From Prochlorococcus sp. AG-321-E21 (GTDB lineage Bacteria > Cyanobacteriota > Cyanobacteriia > PCC-6307 > Cyanobiaceae): a stretch of 64,000 nt of DNA. The translations under genes were made by a program, and so were the position numbers. The DNA is taken from positions 106,215 through 170,214 of the forward strand of contig QBXH01000001.1 in the NCBI GenBank assembly GCA_003283415.1, written 5' to 3'. This document shows, in pieces, positions 41,568-52,590 of the stretch (its first letter is position 1; each line of letters starts with the position of its first letter). The notes beneath the pieces are model-generated. The model saw nothing but the letters and a program-made list of their open reading frames with translations, was not told the DNA's origin and searched no databases.

Positions 41568-42311
41568 ATGAATTTATCTTCTAATGATTTTTTACTTGGT
41601 TTTTTCATTAATTTTATTCTAATTTCTTTATTTTTTAGAGTCCCATTAATGACAAAAGGAGGGTGGATAAGTGCTGGGGTGTTAGGGTCTGTTTTATGGG
41701 GTTGTATGTCATGGCATGGTTGGAGCTCTGTTGTAATTTATTTATTTCTTGGATCTCTTGTGACAAAAATTGGTTATAAATTTAAAAATGAAAAAGGTAT
41801 AGCTGAAAAAAGAGGTGGAAGAAGAGGTCCTGAAAATGTTTGGGGTTCTGCTGCAACAGGATTGTTTTTTGCATTAATGGTTAAATTGAATTTCACTAAT
41901 TTAGTCTTTTATAAAATTGGCTTTGCGGCAAGTTTTGCCGCAAAGTTGGCAGATACTTTTGGTAGTGAAATAGGAAAAAGATTTGGTAGGAATACATATT
42001 TAATTACTTCGTTTAGAAAAGTTGAGAGAGGTACAGAAGGAGGAATTAGTTTAGAAGGAACAGCCGCAAGTGCCTTAGGGGCAATATTTATGTCATTAAT
42101 AATGTTTTTTTTAACTATTATCTCAACAAAATATCAAATTTTAATAGTTGCAATTTCCGGTTTTTTAGCAACAATTACTGAAAGTTTCATTGGAGCTAAA
42201 TTTCAAGATAAATATAAATTAAGTAATGAATTAGTAAACTCTATTCAAACAAGTATTTCTTCAATAATTGCTATTTTTCTTCTAATCTTTTATTTAAATA
42301 TTTCTAATTAA
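41568..42311 (+). CDS. DUF92-family membrane protein
   Basis: GWISAGVLGSVLWG; AASFAAKLADTFGSEIGKRFGRNTYLITSFRKVERGTEGGISLEGTAASALGA. Confidence 0.85.
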   Translation: MNLSSNDFLLGFFINFILISLFFRVPLMTKGGWISAGVLGSVLWGCMSWHGWSSVVIYLFLGSLVTKIGYKFKNEKGIAEKRGGRRGPENVWGSAATGLFFALMVKLNFTNLVFYKIGFAASFAAKLADTFGSEIGKRFGRNTYLITSFRKVERGTEGGISLEGTAASALGAIFMSLIMFFLTIISTKYQILIVAISGFLATITESFIGAKFQDKYKLSNELVNSIQTSISSIIAIFLLIFYLNISN

Positions 42312-42328
42312 AACACCTTTATTTAAAA

Positions 42329-42973
42329 TTAGGATTCCTTCCATTTCTTAAGAATATCCCAACTTTTAAGACGTTGGTAAATCCAAAGATGTCCATTTGC
42401 ATTTAAGTGTATACCATCCTCTGAGATCCAATTTTTACTTCTATTATCGGAGTACATTTCTCTAAAAGTTGGAAGGAAAGGGACATTTTGATTTATACAG
42501 ACTTCTTCCATTCTTCTTTCATAAGAATGACAAAAATTATTTGAATACCATAAGCATCCAGCAAATGGCATTTTGTTTTCATCAACTGGGGTTAGCCCAA
42601 TTACAAATACTTTTGTTTGAGAGTTCATTTCAAAAATTAATCTTTCTAATCCATACTCGAATCCATTTATCTCTAATTGATGTCTGCCATTTTTTTGTCC
42701 AATTGTTGGAGTATCATTAAGACCTACATTCAAGAGGATAGCTTTGGGTTTATTTCTTCTTGTTTCTCCTCTTGAAGACCATTCTTTTTTCCAACGTAAA
42801 GAAACCTTTTCAATTCCATCTCCTCTTACCCCTAGGGGATAAATAATTGGAAAATTATGAGATTTTGACCAATCTTTTCTAAGTCTTTCGCACCATCCTC
42901 CTCCCTCAGTATCCCCCCATCCATATACTGAACTATCTCCAATTACAACCAATTGTTTTGGTAAGACAGGCAC
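42329..42973 (-). CDS. SGNH/GDSL hydrolase
   Basis: LVVIGDSSVYGWGDTEGGGWCERL; LLNVGLNDTPT; WISEDGIHLNANGHLWIYQRL. Confidence 0.85.
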   Translation of the reverse strand: MPVLPKQLVVIGDSSVYGWGDTEGGGWCERLRKDWSKSHNFPIIYPLGVRGDGIEKVSLRWKKEWSSRGETRRNKPKAILLNVGLNDTPTIGQKNGRHQLEINGFEYGLERLIFEMNSQTKVFVIGLTPVDENKMPFAGCLWYSNNFCHSYERRMEEVCINQNVPFLPTFREMYSDNRSKNWISEDGIHLNANGHLWIYQRLKSWDILKKWKES

Positions 42974-43022
42974 TAGGTTCCTTTAAATTATTTCACTTGA
43001 TTTAAGAAGATTTTATTACTAA

Positions 43023-44525
43023 TCAAGTTAGATTACTTTTGATTTTACCATTTATTAATTCTCCAATTATTGCAATTGAGCTATAAGAAAACAAAATTAC
43101 TATGACTTCTTCCCATGCAAATGAACTCAAGGATTCTTGAAGTTGCCAACCTAAACCAACACTACCAATTACACCTAGAATAGCTGTTTCTCTAATAATA
43201 ATATCGGATCTATAAGCACAATATGCTAAGTAACTGTTTGCTTGTTTAATAAATAATCCGAAAAGCCAACTAGACCTATTTGCAACTCCTAATGATTTCA
43301 TCGCAGTATATTGAGTCTTATCTTGGTTATATAAATTCGCCAAAAGCAATTTGCTTGTTATTGCTGCGTTATGTAATCCTAATGCTATTGCTGCTAAAGA
43401 TATTGAAGGATCATTAAACATTAGGAGTACTAAAATTAATATAGGCGCTGGTATTAAACGAAATAGAAATGCTATTAATCTGATAATTGTAATTCCTATT
43501 TTATTATTTAAAATCAATATAAAAATGGGAGGAAAACTTATAGCTATTCCTGTAGATAAAAGACCTAAAATTATTGTTTCGAATAATAGCTTTAAAAAAT
43601 CATATGAAATGAAATTAAAGTTTGATATCAAAAGATTATTGATTGAATTAAAAGGGATTGCATTTTTATTAAATATAAAATAAACAAAGAAAGATAAAGA
43701 AAATAAACTAATACAAAATAAAGCTATTACAAAAGAGGTCAAAAATTTCTTAGAAGTGTTTAAGAGGTTAATTTTTTTTAATAGTACATTTGAGATAATA
43801 ATTAAAAAAGCCAAGCTCCAAAGATAAGTCCATAGCTCTCGGAAATTTAAAGTTTGAAAGGATAAAAATATACTTGTACCTATTCCTCCAACTCCAAATA
43901 AACCCAAAACTGTTGTACTTCTTATGGCACATTCTAAACGGTATAACCCAAAATTTTTAAAGGTTTCTATCACTGGAGACCAAACTAAGGTTATTAAAGT
44001 TGAAGATTTAATACCATTAATTTGTTTAATTGATTCAATAGTTTTAAGATTAATATTTTCTATTTGCTCACTAAAAACTTTTGCATTTATAGCTACATAA
44101 GGAATGCAAATAGCTATTATTCCAATTGAAAAATTTATACCATATATTTGCATTAATATAAGCCCCCAAATTATTTCATGAATTGATCTAATAAAAGTTA
44201 AAAATAAATTTAAAAATCTCTTTAAAAATATAGGTAAATTTAATATTTTATAAAAAATTTCTGAAGATAATATTCCAAAAATAATTCCAAATATAATACT
44301 TATTAGCCAACTATAAAATGCAATTAAAATAGTTTCATTTAATCTTTTTAATAATGTGAAAATGATTTCATTATTAATTTTTGGATTTAAGGAAGAAATA
44401 ATAAATTCTTTAAATAATTCAATTCCTCCTATATGAAAATTAATAAATAATTCATACGCTAAAGGTATACAAACTAGTACTGGTAGAAAAGTTATTGAAG
44501 AAGGATTTAATTTTAATTTATTCAA
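43023..44525 (-). CDS. phnE: Phosphonate/phosphite ABC transporter permease, two PhnE-type domains fused
   Basis: Two internally similar permease halves each with ...(R)xTxxLGxxGxxGxG motif. Confidence 0.82.
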   Translation of the reverse strand: MNKLKLNPSSITFLPVLVCIPLAYELFINFHIGGIELFKEFIISSLNPKINNEIIFTLLKRLNETILIAFYSWLISIIFGIIFGILSSEIFYKILNLPIFLKRFLNLFLTFIRSIHEIIWGLILMQIYGINFSIGIIAICIPYVAINAKVFSEQIENINLKTIESIKQINGIKSSTLITLVWSPVIETFKNFGLYRLECAIRSTTVLGLFGVGGIGTSIFLSFQTLNFRELWTYLWSLAFLIIISNVLLKKINLLNTSKKFLTSFVIALFCISLFSLSFFVYFIFNKNAIPFNSINNLLISNFNFISYDFLKLLFETIILGLLSTGIAISFPPIFILILNNKIGITIIRLIAFLFRLIPAPILILVLLMFNDPSISLAAIALGLHNAAITSKLLLANLYNQDKTQYTAMKSLGVANRSSWLFGLFIKQANSYLAYCAYRSDIIIRETAILGVIGSVGLGWQLQESLSSFAWEEVIVILFSYSSIAIIGELINGKIKSNLT

Positions 44526-44529
44526 TTAC

Positions 44530-45267
44530 CTAATAAATCTTGTTTAAATGAAATTTTTTTAATTTAGTTTTCTCTAAATCAAATAATATTGCACCTTTTT
44601 TCATTCCAATAATTCTATTAAAACCATCTAATAAATCTAATCTATGCAAAGAAATTAAAGTAGTATTAGGGACTTTAATTTTATTATTATTTTTAGTATT
44701 TAATAATAGATTTTTAATATTAGAAGTTAGTTTTGGATCTAAATTATTAAAAGGTTCATCAGCAAGTAGGATATCTGACTCTTGGGTTAATGATCTTGCA
44801 ATAGCAACTCTTTGTTTTTGGCCTCCAGATAGTTTTCTAATATTTTTGGAAAAAATAGATTTCTTAAGATTACAAAATTGCATATATTGATGTGCTTTAT
44901 TAAAAGAACTTATATTTAGTAGATTTTTAAAAGCGAATAGGAAAGTTTGTTTTCCAAGAAGTCCACAATTAACATTTTGTTCTGCAGATAGCTCTTCTAT
45001 TAATCTCAAATCTTGCCAGATAGTAGAGATTTTACTTTTTTGAGATAAGTTTAATTTATCAAATTCATTATTAAGTAATTTGACGCTCCCTTCGTTAGGC
45101 CTGAGTGTGCCGTTAAGAATAGATATAAGAGTAGTTTTACCTGCGCCACTTTTGCCTAATAAGGCAATTTTTTCGCCCGATTTAATTTGTAAATTTACCT
45201 TGTTTAAGGTGAATTTATTTTTGTTTTTATAGCTTACCTCTTTTAATTCCAGAAGAGTATTAATCAT
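44530..45267 (-). CDS. phnC: Phosphonate/phosphite ABC transporter ATP-binding protein
   Basis: IALLGKSGAGKTTLISILNG; IRKLSGGQKQRVAIARSLTQESDILLADEPFNNLDP; genomic context. Confidence 0.85.
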   Translation of the reverse strand: MINTLLELKEVSYKNKNKFTLNKVNLQIKSGEKIALLGKSGAGKTTLISILNGTLRPNEGSVKLLNNEFDKLNLSQKSKISTIWQDLRLIEELSAEQNVNCGLLGKQTFLFAFKNLLNISSFNKAHQYMQFCNLKKSIFSKNIRKLSGGQKQRVAIARSLTQESDILLADEPFNNLDPKLTSNIKNLLLNTKNNNKIKVPNTTLISLHRLDLLDGFNRIIGMKKGAILFDLEKTKLKKFHLNKIY

Positions 45268-46169
45268 CTGATTTTTTTTAATTTTCTCGCTATTGCCTCT
45301 ATATTTTTATAGTCACTAGATTCTGCTTCTATGAACTTTTTTGCGTTGAACATATCTAATATCTTTTTATGTTCTTTATTTTTAATATCTAAATTTAGAA
45401 TTATAGATTTAAGTTCTTTGGTAAAATCTTTTCGAAATCTATTGTCAAGATTTCCTTGAGCAACCCAATGATAGTCAACATAATCAGGAGTTATCCAAAG
45501 AAGATTTACATTATTTGTTCTTTTAGGATTATTTTTAAGATTGTTTTCCCACACTTGTTTATTTAAAGCTCCTGCATCAAAGGCTCCACTATTAACTAAA
45601 GCGATAGTTGCATCATGACTACCGCTAAAGCCCGCTCTTTTTCCTTTAAAGTCTTTTATTTTTATTCCAGCATCATTAAGGAAATATTCTGGCATTAACC
45701 TTCCAGATGTTGAATTTTCAGAACCAAAAGTAAATCTTAGATTTTTTAGCTTTTTAAGTCCAATTTTATTTGAAATTGAATCAAGTTTTAATTTTTTATT
45801 TACAATAAAAACGCTTTTAAATTCTTTATCTATATCTCGTTGAGCAATCACAATTGCATTAGGAGTTTGTAATCTTGCCTGAACTCCTGATAGACCACCA
45901 AACCAAACTAAATCTAAATCATTTGTTCTAAATCCAGTAACCGCAGCAACATAATTAATAACGGGAATGTACTTTACCTTTACATCTAAACTCTTAGACA
46001 ATTCTTTCGAAAATAAATTAAATCTTTTATCTAAAACCTCTTGATTTTGATCTGGAATTGCTCCTATCTTTAAAACTTTTAGATTTGCATTTAATGGAGA
46101 AGAAAGAGTTGAAAGAACGAAGGTGCAGGCTAACAGTATCTTCTTATAATTAAGAAAATTATTTTTCAT
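45264..46169 (-). CDS. phnD: Phosphonate/phosphite ABC transporter substrate-binding protein
   Basis: Signal peptide; LKIGAIPDQNQEVLDKRFNLFSKELSKSLDVKVKYIPVINYVAAVTGFRTNDLDLVWFGGLSGVQAR. Confidence 0.87.
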   Translation of the reverse strand: MKNNFLNYKKILLACTFVLSTLSSPLNANLKVLKIGAIPDQNQEVLDKRFNLFSKELSKSLDVKVKYIPVINYVAAVTGFRTNDLDLVWFGGLSGVQARLQTPNAIVIAQRDIDKEFKSVFIVNKKLKLDSISNKIGLKKLKNLRFTFGSENSTSGRLMPEYFLNDAGIKIKDFKGKRAGFSGSHDATIALVNSGAFDAGALNKQVWENNLKNNPKRTNNVNLLWITPDYVDYHWVAQGNLDNRFRKDFTKELKSIILNLDIKNKEHKKILDMFNAKKFIEAESSDYKNIEAIARKLKKIR

Positions 46170-47351
46170 TTAAAAGTAATAATTTGAAATACCTTTCTCT
46201 AATCTTGATAAACCATCAAGAATTTTTTCTTTTGAAGAGGCACAAGATATTCTAAAACATTGATCATCACCAAAAGATTTTCCCGGCACTACCACTAAAC
46301 CATAATCATTAAGAATTCTTTTGCAAAATTCTACAGAGGTTATGGAATTATTAGGTAATTTAGGAAATGCATAAAAAGCTCCATTAGGTGGGTATATAAA
46401 TAATCCTTTGATATTTTTTAGCCCTTTATAAAGGACTTCTCTTCTTAAGTCATAATGGCTATTGATTTTTAAGAAAAATTCTGGGTTTATTTTTAAAGCT
46501 TCTAAAGCACCTCTTTGAACGAAAGAACAGACATTACTTGTACTTTGACTTTGCAAGGCTGATGATGCTCTAATAACATCTTTTTGTCCTATTAAATAAC
46601 CTACTCTCCAGCCAGTCATTGCCCAACCTTTTGCAAAACCATTAATTATAAAAATTCTTTCTTTTAGGTCACTTGAAAGTGAAGCTAAACTTAAATGCTT
46701 AAATTCTTTTTTAAGAATTAATTCGTAAATCTCATCTGAAAGAATATTAATATTTTTATTTTCTCTTACTAATTCTGCAATTTGTAACAACTCTTCTTTT
46801 GGCATTACTCTTCCAGTTGGATTATTGGGAGAATTAATAATTATAAATTTCGTTTTTGAAGTTATCTTAGCTTTTAAATCTTGTATGTTTATTTTGAATC
46901 CATCTTCAGCAGAAGAATTTAGGATTACAGGCTTACCGCCTGCCAATCTAACCATCTGAGGATAGCTTAGCCAATAAGGAGCAGGTATAATCACTTCATC
47001 TCCATCATTCAATAAAACCTGGAAAAGATTATAAATTGCCTGTTTGGCTCCATTTGTTACCATTACATTTTCAAATTCAACATTTAAATTGTTTTGGGTA
47101 TGAATTTTTTTAGCAATAGCTTTTCTAAGTTCTAAATCTCCTGAGGCAGGACCATATTTTGTAAATCCATCAAATATAGCCTCACTTGTTGCTTTTAATA
47201 TTTCATTTGGAGCATCAAAATCTGGTTCTCCAGCACTTAAATTACAGATGTCTTTTCCTTCTTTTGAGAGTTGTTTAGCTTTAGCACTTATCTGCAGAGT
47301 AAGTGAAGGCTCAATAGAGAGTGCTCTTTTTGATAAATTTACTTCACTCAT
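46170..47351 (-). CDS. aspC: Aspartate/aromatic aminotransferase (class I PLP)
   Basis: CNLSAGEPDFDAPNEI; NSPNNPTGRVMPKEE; NGFAKGWAMTGWRVGYLIG. Confidence 0.92.
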   Translation of the reverse strand: MSEVNLSKRALSIEPSLTLQISAKAKQLSKEGKDICNLSAGEPDFDAPNEILKATSEAIFDGFTKYGPASGDLELRKAIAKKIHTQNNLNVEFENVMVTNGAKQAIYNLFQVLLNDGDEVIIPAPYWLSYPQMVRLAGGKPVILNSSAEDGFKINIQDLKAKITSKTKFIIINSPNNPTGRVMPKEELLQIAELVRENKNINILSDEIYELILKKEFKHLSLASLSSDLKERIFIINGFAKGWAMTGWRVGYLIGQKDVIRASSALQSQSTSNVCSFVQRGALEALKINPEFFLKINSHYDLRREVLYKGLKNIKGLFIYPPNGAFYAFPKLPNNSITSVEFCKRILNDYGLVVVPGKSFGDDQCFRISCASSKEKILDGLSRLEKGISNYYF

Positions 47352-47580
47352 TTGATCTAAAGTTCTTTAAATATAACTTTTAAAAATTTTTTATTAATAG
47401 ATTAAGAATAAGTAAAACTATCACATATTGGTTTGAATTGGTTCATTTTCTTAATTTAATTTATTTTCGTATTTTCTTTTTTGAAAAATTAAAATGTGGA
47501 GTGAAGAATTATATAGTTAATATTTTTTTTAATAATTTTTAGTTTTAAAATTATTTATAAGCTTTTAACTTAAATTTGCT

Positions 47581-48084
47581 TTGAAAAGATTAGTCATTAG
47601 TAGAGGTAATGTATTTGCAGATTTATTAATAATTGGGGAAGCACCTGGGGCTCAAGAAGACTTAGAGGGAGAACCTTATGTTGGTAAATCAGGAAAATTG
47701 TTGGATGGTCTATTGATAGAAGCAGGAATTGACTTACATAAGGATGTATATTTTTGCAATGTAATTAAATGTCGTCCTCCAAACAATAGAAAACCTTCTA
47801 ATAAAGAAATAAATATTCATAAACCATGGTTATTGCAGCAAATTAAACTGGTAGATCCAAAGTTTATTATTTTAACTGGTTCGACTGCTATGAGAACTAT
47901 TTTGGAAATAAAAAAGCCAATTTCTATGACAAGAGGAAAATGGTTTAATAAAGATGGGAGAGAAATTATTACTATTTTTCATCCATCTTATTTGTTGAGA
48001 TTCTCTTCAAAAGAGGTTGAAAAACCGTATGATCTAACTTTAAAAGACCTTAAGAATGTTAGTAGTAAACTATATGCTTTATAA
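47581..48084 (+). CDS. Family 4/5-type uracil-DNA glycosylase
   Basis: LLIIGEAPGAQEDLEGEPYVGKSGKLLDGLL; NVIKCRPPNNRKP; IFHPSYLLR. Confidence 0.9.
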   Translation: MKRLVISRGNVFADLLIIGEAPGAQEDLEGEPYVGKSGKLLDGLLIEAGIDLHKDVYFCNVIKCRPPNNRKPSNKEINIHKPWLLQQIKLVDPKFIILTGSTAMRTILEIKKPISMTRGKWFNKDGREIITIFHPSYLLRFSSKEVEKPYDLTLKDLKNVSSKLYAL

Positions 48085-48117
48085 TTTAGGTAAGTCTTTT
48101 TGAATTTCTAGAAGTTA

Positions 48118-49335
48118 ATGTCACTTACTCAATCAAAAGAGGTGAACAGTCTCTCAAGGAGATATTCAACTCATATTGAGAGAAGAATAACTAGAACAGT
48201 CATGGTTGGTAATATTGCAATTGGTAGTGAGTATCCGGTAAGAGTTCAATCAATGATAAATGAAGATACTATGGATGTAGATAATGCTTACTTAGCAATT
48301 AAAAGACTTCATGAAGTTGGATGCGAAATAGTAAGACTAACTGTTCCTTCTTTAGCTCATGCCAAGGCTGTTGGAGATATTAAAGAAAAATTAATAAAAA
48401 ATAATATAAATACTCCATTAGTTGCAGATGTTCACCATAATGGAATGAAAATTGCAATGGAGGTTTCAAAACATGTTGATAAAGTAAGAATTAATCCAGG
48501 ATTATTTGTTTTTGAGAAATCAGATCCTACAAGGACTGAATATACTGACGCTGAATTTGAGACTATTAAAAAAACAATTCTTAAAAGATTTACTCCACTT
48601 GTAGAAGTTTTAAAGTCGGAGAATAAAGCTTTAAGAATTGGAGTTAATCATGGATCTCTTTCCGAGAGAATGCTTTTTACTTATGGGGATACACCGTTAG
48701 GAATGACAGAATCTGCGATGGAATTTGTCAAAATCTGTGATGAGCTTGATTTTCATAACATCATTATTTCCATGAAAGCCTCAAGAGCACCAGTGATGTT
48801 AGCTGCATATAGAATGATTGCAGATAGATTAGATGCAGAAGGATATAACTACCCTTTGCATTTGGGTGTTACTGAAGCGGGAGATGGAGACTATGGAAGG
48901 ATTAAAAGTACAGCAGGTATTGGAACACTTCTTGCAGAAGGTCTTGGAGATACACTTAGAGTTTCTCTAACTGAAGCTCCTGAAAAGGAAATTCCAGTAT
49001 GCTATTCAATTCTGCAATCTTTAGGATTGCGAAAAACAATGGTTGAATATATCAGCTGTCCCAGCTGCGGAAGAACTCTTTTTAATTTGGAGGAGGTTGT
49101 TGATAAAGTCAGAAATGCCACTTCCCATTTGACTGGTTTAGACATAGCAATAATGGGATGTATAGTAAATGGTCCTGGAGAAATGGCTGATGCTGATTAC
49201 GGTTATGTAGGCAAAGGTAAAGGTACAATTGCTCTTTACAGAAGAAAAGAAGAGATAAAAAGAGTACCTGAGGATGAAGGGGTTGATGCTTTAATTCGCC
49301 TCATTAAAGATGATGGTAAATGGATTGAACCCTAA
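48118..49335 (+). CDS. ispG: 4-hydroxy-3-methylbut-2-enyl-diphosphate synthase
   Basis: [70 protein letters not shown]. Confidence 0.95.
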   Translation: MSLTQSKEVNSLSRRYSTHIERRITRTVMVGNIAIGSEYPVRVQSMINEDTMDVDNAYLAIKRLHEVGCEIVRLTVPSLAHAKAVGDIKEKLIKNNINTPLVADVHHNGMKIAMEVSKHVDKVRINPGLFVFEKSDPTRTEYTDAEFETIKKTILKRFTPLVEVLKSENKALRIGVNHGSLSERMLFTYGDTPLGMTESAMEFVKICDELDFHNIIISMKASRAPVMLAAYRMIADRLDAEGYNYPLHLGVTEAGDGDYGRIKSTAGIGTLLAEGLGDTLRVSLTEAPEKEIPVCYSILQSLGLRKTMVEYISCPSCGRTLFNLEEVVDKVRNATSHLTGLDIAIMGCIVNGPGEMADADYGYVGKGKGTIALYRRKEEIKRVPEDEGVDALIRLIKDDGKWIEP

Positions 49336-49392
49336 ACATATTTTTAATTTATAATTCAATTAATAAAAAATATTAATGCCTAGTACCGACCT

Positions 49393-50727
49393 TTGAAAAT
49401 AAAAAAATTATTTAAAAAGAAACTTGTCTTTCTAATAGTGACTACTTTTTCTGGAATATTAGTGATTAATCATTCAAAGGCGACAATTTTACAAAATAAC
49501 TATAAAGAGGTTATTGATCACGTTTGGCAGATTGTATATAGAGATTTCCTTGATTCAAGTGGGAATTTTGAGAGATCTAATTGGATTACTTTAAGAAAGG
49601 AATTTTTAGCAAAAAAATATTCAGATAATAATGAAGCTTATGATGCTATTAGAGATATGCTTTCAAATTTAAATGACCCATATACAAGATTTCTAGATCC
49701 TAAAGAATTTAATCAAATGAGAATAGATACTTCAGGAGAATTAACTGGCGTAGGAATACAAATTGTTAAAGATAAAGAATCTGATTCTCTAATAATTATC
49801 TCTCCTATAGAAGGAACTCCTGCTTATGAGGCTGGAATTAAAGCTAGAGATAAGATTTTATCCATCGATAATGTCTCTACTAAAGGATTGAATATTGAGG
49901 ATGCAGTTAAATTAATAAGAGGCAGAAGAGGTACAAAAGTTAAACTTGAAATCCTAAGAAATGGGAATTCTTTTTACAAGTCTTTATTAAGAGAAAGGAT
50001 AGAAATAAAATCAGTGACAAGCAAAATCAATCAAACAAAAGATGGATTATTAATAGGTTATGTAAGATTAAAACAATTTAATGCAAATGCATCAAAAGAG
50101 ATGAAAGATACATTAAAAGATCTAGAAATAAAAAAAGTTTCTGGATATGTTCTTGATTTAAGAAGTAATCCTGGAGGATTATTAGAATCTAGCATTGACA
50201 TTTCTCGTCAATTTATTGATAAAGGCATAATCGTAAGCACCTTATCTAAAGATGGATTAAAAGAGATAAAGAGAGCAAATGGTAAGGTTTTAACAAAAAA
50301 ACCTTTAATTGTACTTGTGAATGAAGGTTCGGCGAGTGCGAGTGAAATAGTTTCAGGAGCAATAAGAGATAACAATAGAGGTAAATTAGTTGGGGAAAAA
50401 ACTTTCGGTAAAGGTCTTGTTCAGTCTATGAGAACTTTGGTGGATGGTTCAGGTTTAACAGTTACAGTCGCCAAGTATTTAACTCCTAATGGAACAGATA
50501 TAAATAAGTTTGGAATTACTCCAGACATAGTAGTCGAAATGAATTCTAATCCAATTCTTCAGAGAGAAATTGGTACTAAAAGAGATAGACAATATAGAGC
50601 GGGTGAGAAAGCACTTATTAAAATTATTAAAAAAAATAAATTAGTAAGCCAATTTAAACCTAGGTCTGTAAATTTATTAGCTGTTTTTAAAAACAAGGAA
50701 AATAACTTCGTTTATTCTTTAAATTAG
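49393..50727 (+). CDS. ctpA: Carboxyl-terminal processing protease (PDZ/S41)
   Basis: VWQIVYRDFLD; PDZ; YVLDLRSNPGGLLESSIDIS; VNEGSASASEIVSGAIRDN; GEKTFGKGLVQ. Confidence 0.93.
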   Translation: MKIKKLFKKKLVFLIVTTFSGILVINHSKATILQNNYKEVIDHVWQIVYRDFLDSSGNFERSNWITLRKEFLAKKYSDNNEAYDAIRDMLSNLNDPYTRFLDPKEFNQMRIDTSGELTGVGIQIVKDKESDSLIIISPIEGTPAYEAGIKARDKILSIDNVSTKGLNIEDAVKLIRGRRGTKVKLEILRNGNSFYKSLLRERIEIKSVTSKINQTKDGLLIGYVRLKQFNANASKEMKDTLKDLEIKKVSGYVLDLRSNPGGLLESSIDISRQFIDKGIIVSTLSKDGLKEIKRANGKVLTKKPLIVLVNEGSASASEIVSGAIRDNNRGKLVGEKTFGKGLVQSMRTLVDGSGLTVTVAKYLTPNGTDINKFGITPDIVVEMNSNPILQREIGTKRDRQYRAGEKALIKIIKKNKLVSQFKPRSVNLLAVFKNKENNFVYSLN

Positions 50728-51638
50728 ATACTCATATCCAGCATTCTTTTTATAGGTGTGTAAGCTTTTTTTATTATTTTAGGGTCTAATTCAATTGCAG
50801 GGGAATTGTTTTTTAAACAATCTAAAATTTTTTCTAAAGTATTTAATTTCATATATGGACACTCATTACATTTACACCCATCAATATCTGGTACTTCGAT
50901 AAAATTTTTATTAGGTTCTTTCTTTTTCATTTGATGAATTATCCCAGGTTCAGTTAAAACCATATAAGTATTAGAATAATCCTTACTAACGAAATCTAAT
51001 AACTTACTGGTTGAACCAATAAAATCTGAAAGGACTAACAAATTTTGACTACATTCAGGATGGGCTATTACCTTTGACTCGGGATATTTGTACTTTAATT
51101 TTAATAAAGCCTCTTCACTAAATGTTTCATGAACTACACAGCTACCTGGCCAAAGTTTAAGTTTTCTACCTGAATTCTTTTGAACCCATCGACCAAGATT
51201 TTTATCTGGTGCAAATATGATTTTTTTATCTTTAGGAATTTTTGCTACTAATGAAACAGCGTTGCTACTAGTACAGATTAAATCACTTTGAGCTTTAACT
51301 TCTGCAGTACAGTTTATATAACTAACAACATAATGATCTGGATTCTCTTCTATAAATTTTCTGAACTCTTCTGCAGGACAATCATCAGCCAATGAACAAC
51401 CTGCATCAATATCAGGTAATAAAACTGTTTTGTTTGGGCTAAGTATTTTTGCGGTTTCTGCCATGAAGTGGACTCCGCAAAATATTATTATATCTGCATC
51501 ATTATTTGCCGCTTTCCTAGAGAGATCTAAAGAATCTCCAATAAAATCAGCAATATCTTGAATTTCTGGCGCTTGATAATAATGTGCAAGTATTATCGCA
51601 TTAGCTTTTAAACAAAGCTCCTTAATTTCAGAAATCAA
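50724..51638 (-). CDS. nadA: Quinolinate synthase
   Basis: ILAHYYQAPEIQDIADFIGDSLDLSRKA; VSYINCTAEVKAQSD; CKCNECPYMKLNTLEKI. Confidence 0.95.
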   Translation of the reverse strand: MISEIKELCLKANAIILAHYYQAPEIQDIADFIGDSLDLSRKAANNDADIIIFCGVHFMAETAKILSPNKTVLLPDIDAGCSLADDCPAEEFRKFIEENPDHYVVSYINCTAEVKAQSDLICTSSNAVSLVAKIPKDKKIIFAPDKNLGRWVQKNSGRKLKLWPGSCVVHETFSEEALLKLKYKYPESKVIAHPECSQNLLVLSDFIGSTSKLLDFVSKDYSNTYMVLTEPGIIHQMKKKEPNKNFIEVPDIDGCKCNECPYMKLNTLEKILDCLKNNSPAIELDPKIIKKAYTPIKRMLDMSI

Positions 51639-51719
51639 ATCTTTTTCTGTTTGAGTTGATTTATGTTTGGCAGTAGAAGTTATACTGGTCAGGATTTACA
51701 ATGTCACTAAATAGATTAT

Positions 51720-52590
51720 ATGCCTTTAAATAGAAAAAATTCTGACAAATTTAAAAATTGCTATTGTTGGTGACTGCCACGGTCAGTGGTCTGAGGTAGA
51801 TGTCGGGATTTTATCGCTTATAAATCCAGATATTGTTTTATTTGTTGGAGATGTTTCTGATGGTAGTATCAAAATAATAAAGAAAATTAATCTAATAAAA
51901 ATCCCCACTTATGTGATTTTAGGAAACCATGATCGAGGTAAAGACTCCACAGGAGAGACTCTTTTAAAACAAATTCGAGTTTTGCGAGAAAAATATTGCG
52001 CCTGGAATTTGAAAATTTTTAATAATCAATTAAATATTTTAAGTGCCAGGCCCTGTAGCTCAGGTGGGGGATATTATCTTTCGAAGGAGGTTAAATCTAT
52101 TTATGGGCCCATAAGCGAACAAGAGTCAGTTAAAAAAATCCTAAAATGTTCAGAAAAAAACGTTAAAGAATTACCTCTTATTTTCATGTCACATGCAGGC
52201 CCTTCTGGCTTGGGATCCGACTCTACCAGTATTTGTGGCAAAGATTGGAAAGAACCCTCTTGTGACTGGGGAGATAGAGATTTAGCTGTTGCAATCTCAG
52301 AAATACAAAAAAAAAGGAAAATAGACCTTGTCATTTTTGGCCATATGCATAATCGTCTGAAAAGAAATCAAGGTTTGAGAAAAATGTTCAAAATTGATAA
52401 AGAAGGTACAGCTTATTTGAATTCTGCAATAGTGCCTAGATATAAAAATAATTTGGAGGGCGAATTATTAGTAAACTTTTCTTGGGTTGAGTTTGTAGAT
52501 AATGAAATTTCGCATATTTCTAGCCGATGGTATTCAGAGTCTGGAAAGATATGTGAAGAAGAAATTCTTTTTTCAAATAGCAATTTTTAA
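51720..52590 (+). CDS. Metallophosphoesterase; true 5' end lies upstream of ORF-track start and is frame-problematic
   Basis: KIAIVGDCHGQWSEVD...DIVLFVGDVSDG...VILGNHDRG (51754 onward), then SHAGPSGLG, VIFGHMHNRL. Confidence 0.82.
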
